A DNA stretch of 64,000 bases from Nitrospira sp. BO4 (GTDB lineage: Bacteria > Nitrospirota > Nitrospiria > Nitrospirales > Nitrospiraceae): positions 372,001 to 436,000 of the forward strand of contig JAMPUU010000017.1 in the NCBI GenBank assembly GCA_030144965.1, written 5' to 3'. The position numbers and the translations under genes are program-made. The stretch's first letter is position 1. Each line of letters opens with the position of its first letter. The notes under the pieces are model-generated. The model did not search any database. It had not been told where the DNA came from and saw only the letters and a program-made list of their open reading frames with translations. Of the stretch, positions 35,738 to 43,662 are shown in pieces.

Positions 35738-38493
35738 GCCACCCTCCGCCTTTGGTCGGTCTGGATCGCCTCAAACAGATCGACCTGAGTCGGCACGCTT
35801 ACGCTGGGCATCTCAGACCCACTGAAGAGGCCTGCCGTACCCACCGGGGTAGAAGGATCGAGGCGCACAGCAAGCCGGTATGACGTCCCCTGCACCACCA
35901 GATCGATCGTACTCTGCTCCTCCAGGCTCAGCCGCCCTCCATCTGATGGATGCAAGGACAGGAACGGGTGGGACATCCGTTCGACGATCGCCGGAGAGCG
36001 ATTACTGAGTTCGTCGCTCCCAAACACGGCGAACCGTGGAAGGAGCAACCATTGACGGGAGGCCGGCTGAAACGCACGTGGAATGGCAGTAAACCAACTG
36101 GGTGCCTTCGTCACGACTGGCTCAAGGAGCCGAACCCCCGGCATTTCCTCACGCAACGGTCCGCCGACTTCATCCTGATAGGTATTCACGGCCTGGATAG
36201 AATTCCAGCCGGGAGCCCAGAATTGGGAAATCAGCGGTGAGGGAAGCGGTCCTCTGTACCCCTCCATCGTAAATCCGAGCGGTGAATCTGGATCGACAGG
36301 GGGGGACGGTTCGTGGATGGTCAGATGAGAGATCAGGGAGGTGCGCCCGCTACATCGCTCAGACTGCCTGGGAACTTTTTGACCCACCAGACGAAAACTT
36401 GCAGGGGGTGCGACCTCTCCGATTCGTTCCAGCTCAGGGGCAGCCGCCGCCGTTGCGGAAACCGCATCGTCGAGGTTGCGCCAGGTCGCTACTCCGGATC
36501 CGGTACCAGTCTCCTGTGAGGTTGCACGAGCAAGGTCGCTCAGCCACCGCCAACTCTCTTTGACATCATCGTCCGGGACAAACACCTGGTAGAACCGCTG
36601 GGCTCGCCCTTCTTGATTCACAAGGGTTCCGTCGGATTCCGGGCCTGTAGCGGCCGGAAGCAGCACGTCGGCTCGCGCCGTTGTGCGATGCTCAAGGGAA
36701 TCGATCACAATGACTGTTTGGGCGGTATCCAAGAAGGCGTCGATCTTCACCTGCTCCGCGCGTCGATACAGGTCATTCTCCAGCACAATCACGGTATCGG
36801 CCTTTCCCTGACTGATCGTGTCGAACGCGTCATTTAGGCTTCTGCCACCGAGCAATGCGAGACCCGCACTATTACACTCCGGAAGAACGAAACTGAGCCG
36901 AGGCTGTTTTCCTTGTTGGTGCAAGGCCCAAGCAACATTGGCCGCCGCTTCTATTGTCGCCTGAGAGCCGCTTCCCGTACCGGTAATGATCAGCGGACGT
37001 TGGGCATGAGTGAGCGCCTCGGCAATGCGCTGAGCGAGGTTGCGGACGTCGTCGGTGAGATCCGAAACGATCGGCGCATCGGGTCCGATTTTTTCAGCCA
37101 CCGCGAACCCCAGTCGTGCGACGTCCTCTGGCGCGGCGAAATAGCTGTCTGTTGCGTGCTCATGCAACCAAGTCCGCCGATGCCCGGCCATGAAGAGAGG
37201 TCCTCGTCGATTCTGCACCGCATTGCGCACTGCGGCCTCATCCCATCGGGGAATCTTCAACTCGTCGACCCGTTCCATTGGCTGTTGTCGGACTGATTGC
37301 AGAAGGGCCAGCGCTAATCGAGGCGCATTATTCAAGAGATCTTCGCCCAGGACGAAGACGGCGTCTGATTGTTCTGCATCGTGAATGGACGCGGAAGGCA
37401 CCGGTCCGGTCCGAAGAATGGAGAGAATGCCGGACAGAAGCCGGTGTTCCTGTTCGTCAACGCCAAGAAAAAACTGTTGTGGTCCGACCAATGAGCGGAG
37501 CGCCGCATTTGCCTCGATTGAGGCACGGGGCGAACCAATGCCGACGATCCCACGGGCACGCTGTAAACGCTCTCCAATAATGTCGAGAACCTGAGACACT
37601 CCCTCCGGCTGCGCCGGCTTGGCCCGATCGAGTGCCGGCCGCATGAGGGCTCGCTTGATCCGCTTGTCGCTATTGACATACTCATATCCAAACCGCCCGC
37701 GATCGCACAAAAAGTACCCATTCACCTGGCTGTTAAACCGATTGGTGATCCGACGCAGCAGGCCAGATCGCTCGCCAGCGGTCGTATTGCAGCCAAGGCT
37801 GCAGTGTGGACAAATCGATTGGGCTGATTGCAAATCCCACTTCCGCGCATAGTGATGGAAGAAGGTTTTGTCGGTGAAGACTCCGGTTGGACAAACCTCC
37901 ACAAGATTACCGCTGAATTCATTCTCTAAGGTGCCATCCTGTTCCCGACCAAAGTAGAGGGCGTCATGCGCCCCGAATACATTGAGATCTCGTCCACCGG
38001 CATAGTCTCGGTAATATCGTACGCAGCGGAAGCATTGGATACACCGATTCATTTCATGGCGAATGAATGGGCCGAGGGCCTGATTGCGATGTGTCCGTTT
38101 TGGGAAGCTGTACCGACGGTAGACATGTCCGGTCATGACCGTCATATCTTGCAAATGACACTCCCCTCCTTCGTCACACACAGGACAATCGTGCGGGTGA
38201 TTGACCATCAGCCACTCTATGACCGACGCACGAAAGGCTTTGGCCTCTGGATCATCAATTGAGATGCGAGTGCCATTGGCTGCTGGCGTCATGCAAGACA
38301 TCACCAGCCGACCAGACTGATCACGATCGTCTTTGAACTGTTTGACCGCGCACTGGCGGCACGCTCCAACTGACCCCATCGCCGGATGCCAGCAGAAATA
38401 GGGCACGTTCAGCCCATGCCCGAGGCATGCGGCGAGCACATTCTGCCGCTCATCGACCGTATACGACTTGTTATCGACGATAATGGTAGCCAT
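35734..38493 (-). CDS. nuoG: NADH-quinone oxidoreductase subunit G, E. coli type
   Basis: 919 residues. N-terminus: [2Fe-2S] ferredoxin domain (CLGHGLNVPYFCWHPAMGSVGACRQC), DCPVCDEGGECHLQDM (the His/Cys cluster), CIQCFRCVRYYRDY...C-P-T-G-V (4Fe-4S) and CPHCSLGCNTTAGERSG, the extra cluster N7 at the start of the molybdopterin-oxidoreductase-like domain. The C-terminus contains WAPGWNSIQAVNTYQDEVGGPL...PGVRLLE, a segment I know from E. coli NuoG. Electrons pass from NADH via NuoF/E to NuoI. Four-base gap from nuoF. Confidence 0.96.
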   Translation of the reverse strand: MATIIVDNKSYTVDERQNVLAACLGHGLNVPYFCWHPAMGSVGACRQCAVKQFKDDRDQSGRLVMSCMTPAANGTRISIDDPEAKAFRASVIEWLMVNHPHDCPVCDEGGECHLQDMTVMTGHVYRRYSFPKRTHRNQALGPFIRHEMNRCIQCFRCVRYYRDYAGGRDLNVFGAHDALYFGREQDGTLENEFSGNLVEVCPTGVFTDKTFFHHYARKWDLQSAQSICPHCSLGCNTTAGERSGLLRRITNRFNSQVNGYFLCDRGRFGYEYVNSDKRIKRALMRPALDRAKPAQPEGVSQVLDIIGERLQRARGIVGIGSPRASIEANAALRSLVGPQQFFLGVDEQEHRLLSGILSILRTGPVPSASIHDAEQSDAVFVLGEDLLNNAPRLALALLQSVRQQPMERVDELKIPRWDEAAVRNAVQNRRGPLFMAGHRRTWLHEHATDSYFAAPEDVARLGFAVAEKIGPDAPIVSDLTDDVRNLAQRIAEALTHAQRPLIITGTGSGSQATIEAAANVAWALHQQGKQPRLSFVLPECNSAGLALLGGRSLNDAFDTISQGKADTVIVLENDLYRRAEQVKIDAFLDTAQTVIVIDSLEHRTTARADVLLPAATGPESDGTLVNQEGRAQRFYQVFVPDDDVKESWRWLSDLARATSQETGTGSGVATWRNLDDAVSATAAAAPELERIGEVAPPASFRLVGQKVPRQSERCSGRTSLISHLTIHEPSPPVDPDSPLGFTMEGYRGPLPSPLISQFWAPGWNSIQAVNTYQDEVGGPLREEMPGVRLLEPVVTKAPSWFTAIPRAFQPASRQWLLLPRFAVFGSDELSNRSPAIVERMSHPFLSLHPSDGGRLSLEEQSTIDLVVQGTSYRLAVRLDPSTPVGTAGLFSGSEMPSVSVPTQVDLFEAIQTDQRRRVA

Positions 38494-38497
38494 ACAA

Positions 38498-39808
38498 TTA
38501 AACTAAGACCCTCAATTGCGCTGGCTTGTTACTCCAGGGGCATCGCCCTAAGCTGATGTGCTGTTCAAAGTCGTCGCGAAAGTATTTCAAAGCCGATTGC
38601 AGGGGGGCCATCGCACCAGGTGCGAGACCGCAGAATGTATGACCGGGAGCAAGCCACTTCGTATGCATGTCTAGGAGTGCCAGATCGTCGTTCGTCGCGC
38701 GCCCTACCTCAAACGACTGGAGGAGTCGAGCGACCCACGGCAACCCTTCCCGACAAGGCGTACACCAGCCACAGGACTCACGGGCAAAGAACTTCTCTAG
38801 ATTCAGCACAAACCCAACCGGACAGGTGTGGTCATCCAGTACGATCATGGTAGCAGTGCCAAGACGACCGACCTCAGGCGGGATCGACGAAAAATCCAAC
38901 GGGAGATCGACGTGCTCCTCGGTCATGAACGAAGTGGATATGCCGCCTGGCAATAGGCCCCGAAAGTGAACACCATCGGCCATTCCCCCGGCATATCGTT
39001 CCAGAACTTCACGCGCTGTGGTGCCGAGTGGCAATTCCCACGATCCAGGATTGGTGACGCGCCCACTGATGCCATAGATCTTCGTGCCACCGTCCTGAGT
39101 ACGACTCAAGCTGTGATACCAAGCGGAGCCGTGATTCACGATATGCGGGAGGTTGTAGAGGGTCTCGACGTTCTGCACGATGGTCGGTTTCCCCCATAAG
39201 CCGACCGTTTGTGGAAAGGGAGGTTTTGCGCGGGGAACGGCTCGCTTCCCTTCCAGCGCATTGATCAGCGCGGTTTCTTCGCCACAGATATACCGGCCGG
39301 CGCTGGAATGGAGATGGAGGTCAAAACGAAACCCCGTCCCAGGGAGGGGCTTGCCAAGATACCCTGCCGCATAGGCTTCCGCAATCGCTTGGGTCAGACG
39401 CTGGGCAGATAGATGATATTCCCCGCGCAAGAAAATGTAGCCGATCTCCGCGTCGATGGCATAGCCAGCGAGGATCATCCCTTCGATCAGGCCATGAGGG
39501 TCCCCCTCCATCAGCACACGATCCTTAAATGTGCCCGGTTCCATTTCATCACCATTGGCCACGATATACTTTGGTTTCGGCGCATCGGGGCCCATCGGGA
39601 CAAAGCTCCACTTTGTGCCGGTTAGAAACCCGCCACCGCCCCTGCCGCGCAATCCCGCTTCGGTCACCAGTCGCTGCAGGTCCTTGGGCGCCAGCCCGGT
39701 AGCGAGCCGTTGAACGCAGCGATATCCACCATCCTTCACGTATTCGTGTAGCGACCGCGTGGTGCCATCCGCATGAATGCGTTGAGTGAGTGGTCGTTCC
39801 ATCTTCAC
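38498..39808 (-). CDS. nuoF: NADH-quinone oxidoreductase subunit F
   Basis: 436 residues; NADH- and FMN-binding subunit. GLRGRGGGGFLTGTKWSF is the FMN loop, YICGEETALINALEGKRAVPR the NADH region and SCGWCTPCREG with HTFCGLAPGA the four cysteines of cluster N3. Presence of NuoE, F and G shows that this complex can oxidise NADH, unlike truncated 11-subunit versions. Complete, cytoplasmic face of the membrane. Confidence 0.97.
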   Translation of the reverse strand: MKMERPLTQRIHADGTTRSLHEYVKDGGYRCVQRLATGLAPKDLQRLVTEAGLRGRGGGGFLTGTKWSFVPMGPDAPKPKYIVANGDEMEPGTFKDRVLMEGDPHGLIEGMILAGYAIDAEIGYIFLRGEYHLSAQRLTQAIAEAYAAGYLGKPLPGTGFRFDLHLHSSAGRYICGEETALINALEGKRAVPRAKPPFPQTVGLWGKPTIVQNVETLYNLPHIVNHGSAWYHSLSRTQDGGTKIYGISGRVTNPGSWELPLGTTAREVLERYAGGMADGVHFRGLLPGGISTSFMTEEHVDLPLDFSSIPPEVGRLGTATMIVLDDHTCPVGFVLNLEKFFARESCGWCTPCREGLPWVARLLQSFEVGRATNDDLALLDMHTKWLAPGHTFCGLAPGAMAPLQSALKYFRDDFEQHISLGRCPWSNKPAQLRVLV

Positions 39809-39884
39809 AATACTAGATTGAGGTTAAGACCAAGACTTTAGCGAACTCCCTAAACCTCAACTGTAAACTCAGCCTTTGCCTGTC

Positions 39885-40349
39885 TTATTTGTATTTCTCC
39901 ACGATCTGTCCGATCTTTTCGGGGGTCACGTCGCCATACACATCCTGATCGATCATCAGAGCCGGTGCCCGTTCACACTGTCCTAAACACGCGATGGGCA
40001 AAACGGTCAGACGCCCGTCTGGCGATGTCTGTCCCAGATCCACTTCATAGAGTGTTTTGATCTGCTCCTGCACTTGCTCGCAACCCTTGATCCAACAACT
40101 AATGCTGTCGCATACGAAGGCCACATGCCGACCGACGGGTTTCCGAAACACGAGGTTGTAGAATGTCGCGATGCTATCCAGATCCTCAGCCGTGATCTCG
40201 AGAAATTGCGCAATCTCGAGAAGCGTGTCATCCGAGATCCAGCCGCGCCGTCGCTGGATGGTCAGCAGGGCATCGATGGCAGCTCCCCGTTTATCAGGGT
40301 AATGCGTGACAGCGTCTTCAAGTTCTCGTCGTTCAGCGTCTGACAGCAT
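39885..40349 (-). CDS. nuoE: NADH-quinone oxidoreductase subunit E
   Basis: 154 residues, thioredoxin-like [2Fe-2S] subunit (cluster N1a). Cysteines: CDSISCWIKGC and CLGQCERAPAL. N-terminal helical bundle (DAVTHYPDKRGAAIDALLTIQRRRGWISDDTLLEIAQFLEI) is normal. It is flanked by spacers of 76 and 74 bases; the one toward nuoCD has GTGCTGAG repeats. Confidence 0.96.
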   Translation of the reverse strand: MLSDAERRELEDAVTHYPDKRGAAIDALLTIQRRRGWISDDTLLEIAQFLEITAEDLDSIATFYNLVFRKPVGRHVAFVCDSISCWIKGCEQVQEQIKTLYEVDLGQTSPDGRLTVLPIACLGQCERAPALMIDQDVYGDVTPEKIGQIVEKYK

Positions 40350-40364
40350 ATGGCTGAATCCTGC

Positions 40365-40417
40365 GTGCTGAGTTATGAGGTTTGGCGCCCGTCGGCTTCA
40401 TGCTCAGCACTCAGCAC
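40365..40417. repeat. GTGCTGAG inverted repeats between nuoE and nuoCD
   Basis: GTGCTGAG (40365-40372) faces two copies of its reverse complement CTCAGCAC at 40403-40410 and 40410-40417. The same word pair forms a perfect hairpin between nuoI and nuoJ. Confidence 0.65.
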
Positions 40418-40423
40418 TGTGCT

Positions 40424-42226
40424 TCAGCGATCCACATCGGATAACACATAGTCCACGCTTCCAAGGACGGCCAAGAGATCTGATAACAATTCTCCACGCG
40501 CCATCAGTGGCACCATCTGAATGTGGGCGAACGAGGGGGTGCGAATTCTCGTCCTGTACGAGAGCTGCGACCCATCACTCGTCAAGTAATAACTGGTCTG
40601 GCCTTTTGACGATTCTGTGGGAACTTCTGCTTCACCGGGGGGAAGCACCGGCCCCCAACTCACCCCGACAAAATGATGGATCAGCGTTTCGATGTCCCGC
40701 ATTGTGTGTGTCTTCAACGGTGGCGTCGCGAGTGGATCGAGTGATGTATAGGCACCGGACGGCATGGCGTTGAGACACTGACGAACGATCGCCAGCGACT
40801 GGCGCAACTCCAAGACATGCACCACTGCTCGGTCGTAACAATCACCATTTGAAGCGGTTGGAACTTCAAAGTCGAACTGGTCATAGCCGGAGTACGGGCG
40901 GGCTTTGCGCAAATCCCACGGCAAGCCGCAGGCTCGCAACATGGGGCCGGTGGCACCCCACGCGATGGCGTCATCGAGGGACACGGCGCCGATCCCGACG
41001 GTCCGTTGCTTGAGAATCGGATTGTCCATCACGAGGCGCTCATAGTCATCGAGCCGGCTTGGAAACCACTCGACGAACTGTTTGACCAGTGTGTCCCATC
41101 CGATGGGAAGATCCCGTGCTACCCCACCGATCCGGAGCCAATTCGGATGCATACGGCCACCACAAATGGCTTCGGCGATCGCAAGGATTCGCTCTCGATC
41201 GTTGAACATGTAAAAGACCGGTGACAAGGCGCCAATGTCCGCCGCAAAGGTCCCATACCAGACGAGATGACTGGCGATTCGATAGAGTTCGGACATCATG
41301 ACTCGGATGACTTGCGCCCGTGGTGGCACGGTGACACCCGCCAATCGTTCGACCGAGAGACAATATGGCATTTCGTTCAGCACACCCTGGAGGTAGTCCA
41401 CACGGTCGGTGTAGGGGATGAAGGAATGCCAGGTTTGCCGTTCAGCGATCTTTTCCTGGGAACGATGGTGAAAACCGATATCCGGGACGATATTGATGAT
41501 TTCCTCACCCGCGAGTTGCGCCACGAGTCGGAGCACGCCGTGCGTGCCGGTATGTGCCGGGCCGAGGTTGATGAACATATAGTCGAAGTCGGAGTCGTGA
41601 TCGTGATGGGTTCTGGCTAACCCCCAGTCCTCGGGCTTGAATTGCAACGCCTCCTGGGTCATGACCAGCTTGTCCGGCGGCAGTTGGAACTGCCCGATTT
41701 CCGTCGCACGCGAGGGATGATCCTTGCGAAGTGGATACCCTTCCCACCACGAAGGCATGAGGAGGCGGCGCAGAAATGGGTGTCCGTCGAAACGTATCCC
41801 AAACATGTCGAAGATTTCTCGTTCATACCAATCGGCATTTGGCCACAGATCTCTGCTCGACGGCAGAGAGAGCGGCTCACCATCGAGCGCCACCTTGATG
41901 CGAAGTGATTGGTTCCGATCAAAGGAAAAGAGGTGGTAGAACACGGTAAAAGTTCCGATTGGCAATCCATCATAATGGCGGCGGAGCCGTTCGTCTGTCG
42001 CACTCAGGTCGAACAGCATGGGAAACGGACGAGGGAGTTCAGTCTTGACATAGCGGAGAACTTCACGAAGCCGGTGTTTCTCGACCCAGATCGTCGGTAT
42101 CTCATCCTTGGTGGCTTGCACGGCAGTCAGATATCCTTCCGAACCGAAGTGCGTCATGAGCTCCGCAACCAGTCCAGTTTGTTCACCGATCGTGGTGTCT
42201 CGTAGGGCCGAGGATCGTGGAGTCAT
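40424..42226 (-). CDS. nuoCD: NADH-quinone oxidoreductase subunit C/D fusion
   Basis: 600 residues: NuoC (30 kDa-type, ending in the [39 protein letters not shown] signature at about 133-171) fused to NuoD (49 kDa-type, from about 195). NuoD carries the quinone-site loop [13 protein letters not shown], where the two histidines (225 and 229) are kept but the usual Pro-Ser between them is Thr-Gly. [26 protein letters not shown] is typical. The fusion is characteristic of gammaproteobacterial and some other lineages. ATG overlaps the nuoB stop codon. Confidence 0.96.
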   Translation of the reverse strand: MTPRSSALRDTTIGEQTGLVAELMTHFGSEGYLTAVQATKDEIPTIWVEKHRLREVLRYVKTELPRPFPMLFDLSATDERLRRHYDGLPIGTFTVFYHLFSFDRNQSLRIKVALDGEPLSLPSSRDLWPNADWYEREIFDMFGIRFDGHPFLRRLLMPSWWEGYPLRKDHPSRATEIGQFQLPPDKLVMTQEALQFKPEDWGLARTHHDHDSDFDYMFINLGPAHTGTHGVLRLVAQLAGEEIINIVPDIGFHHRSQEKIAERQTWHSFIPYTDRVDYLQGVLNEMPYCLSVERLAGVTVPPRAQVIRVMMSELYRIASHLVWYGTFAADIGALSPVFYMFNDRERILAIAEAICGGRMHPNWLRIGGVARDLPIGWDTLVKQFVEWFPSRLDDYERLVMDNPILKQRTVGIGAVSLDDAIAWGATGPMLRACGLPWDLRKARPYSGYDQFDFEVPTASNGDCYDRAVVHVLELRQSLAIVRQCLNAMPSGAYTSLDPLATPPLKTHTMRDIETLIHHFVGVSWGPVLPPGEAEVPTESSKGQTSYYLTSDGSQLSYRTRIRTPSFAHIQMVPLMARGELLSDLLAVLGSVDYVLSDVDR

Positions 42227-42930
42227 GACTTGCCTTTCGAACGGCCGTCCGGCTGCCCTGCAAAGTGAGGGGAGAGGAGATCGGTCCGAGGGAGCACATC
42301 GATACCCGGATATTCACGCTGACTCATCCGCTCGGCCCGTTTTGCGTCCCGCATCGAGGGCATAATGGGTCTCTGAACTTCCTGTGGACCAAAGTGCCAG
42401 CTCAAGGGTCGGCGCTCTGATCCCACCATGTTCTGGAGGAGCAGCAGACATTCCATAAAAGCATGTGGCGGCGGCGGACATCCCGGCATATACACGTCCA
42501 CAGGAATGAATTTATCGACGCCTTGCACGACAGAGTAGGCGTCAAACATGCCTCCGGAGTTCGAGCAGGACCCCATCGAAATCACCCAACGCGGCTCCAG
42601 CATCTGTTCATAGAGCTGCTTGATGACGGGAGCTACCTTCATAAACACCGTGCCCGACACGACCAGCACATCGGCCTGCCGCGGTGAACCGCGTACGACT
42701 TCTGCGCCAAACCGAGACACGTCGTAGACACTGGTCAAACTCGTCGCCATCTCGACGAAACAGCACGACAAACCGAAGTTCAACGGCCAGAGTGAATTCT
42801 TCCGTCCCCAGGCCAGAAGATCCTGAAGCTTTGCAAAGAGGACCGAGTCACCAACGACAGCGGTCAACGAGCCATCGCCGCCATCGGTAATCCGCACACC
42901 CTCCAGTCGTCCGTTACGCCACTCGGTCAT
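42223..42930 (-). CDS. nuoB: NADH-quinone oxidoreductase subunit B
   Basis: 235 residues from ATG 42930 (MTEWRNG). Carries cluster N2 ligands: [16 protein letters not shown] and PGCPPPP; the Cys-Cys pair is the signature. The C-terminus beyond residue 170 ([22 protein letters not shown]...) is longer than in minimal NuoB. N2 passes electrons to quinone with NuoCD. Start overlaps the nuoA 3' end by 17 bases; an earlier ATG would extend the overlap. Confidence 0.96.
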   Translation of the reverse strand: MTEWRNGRLEGVRITDGGDGSLTAVVGDSVLFAKLQDLLAWGRKNSLWPLNFGLSCCFVEMATSLTSVYDVSRFGAEVVRGSPRQADVLVVSGTVFMKVAPVIKQLYEQMLEPRWVISMGSCSNSGGMFDAYSVVQGVDKFIPVDVYMPGCPPPPHAFMECLLLLQNMVGSERRPLSWHFGPQEVQRPIMPSMRDAKRAERMSQREYPGIDVLPRTDLLSPHFAGQPDGRSKGKS

Positions 42931-43378
42931 CGTAGAACTCCGCTGACTCATTCATGCGTGGCGGCTGCTCATGACGAACCCGCGGACGTTGAGACTGTGC
43001 ATACCAGTCGAGCGCTCCGGTGAGCCACAAATAGGCAAGGGATGCCAAAAGAATGCTGACGAAGATCGTCACTTCAATAAAGCCAAGCCAACCGGTCTCC
43101 GGTACCGCGACGGCCCAGGCATAGAGGTACGCCGCCTCCACATCGAAAATGACGAAGAACATGGCGATCAAATAATATTGCACCGGTGGACGGACTTGAG
43201 CGTTGCCAGTCGGCCGAATCCCACATTCATAGGGGATGTCCGTTGCGCTGTCGGAGCGGCGCTCAGTCTTTTTCCAGTGGCGCTCGCCAAGCAAGGGCGG
43301 GAGTCCCAGCATGACGGCGATCACCAGGCCGACACATATCCCGTAGACACAAATCTGCCAAATAGCGTCATCGACCAT
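42914..43378 (-). CDS. nuoA: NADH-quinone oxidoreductase subunit A
   Basis: 154 residues, three membrane helices. [42 protein letters not shown] is the NuoA signature, with the loop YECG facing the quinone site and the acidic FDVE in helix 2. The C-terminal tail ([21 protein letters not shown]) is longer than usual. First gene of the operon. No strong ribosome binding site is visible upstream of ATG. Confidence 0.95.
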   Translation of the reverse strand: MVDDAIWQICVYGICVGLVIAVMLGLPPLLGERHWKKTERRSDSATDIPYECGIRPTGNAQVRPPVQYYLIAMFFVIFDVEAAYLYAWAVAVPETGWLGFIEVTIFVSILLASLAYLWLTGALDWYAQSQRPRVRHEQPPRMNESAEFYDDRVA

Positions 43379-43662
43379 GGCAACAGTTAATGATGTAATT
43401 ATGTTAACTATAGTCTTCCTAACTTGTGGATATCATGTTGAGTTCGGTTTGGCTCCCAAAAATGAAAATTCGGCAATCGTTGACGGGAACACTACTGCGA
43501 ACAGTGGGGAGAGAATTAGTGGAGAGACTATTCCTGCGGGTACTCTTCGGTTCTAGGTGCGTAGGCTCGCAGGCTGTTGAGCAAGTTCTCCTGCGTGCAC
43601 CATTCCATACTTCGCATGCTTGATCCGATTTTTCCGATACTTCAAACAGTTCGCTTTTGGTC
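43379..43662 (-). promoter_or_regulatory. Upstream region of the nuo operon
   Basis: 284 bases between the nucleotidyltransferase stop and nuoA. On the minus strand TATAGT (43412-43407) makes a good -10, giving a leader of about 20 bases. No good -35 is placed 17 bases upstream. An inverted repeat AGTTAA...TTAACT (43385-43390 / 43404-43409) lies between the -10 and the ATG and could be an operator. No gene was found. Confidence 0.4.
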
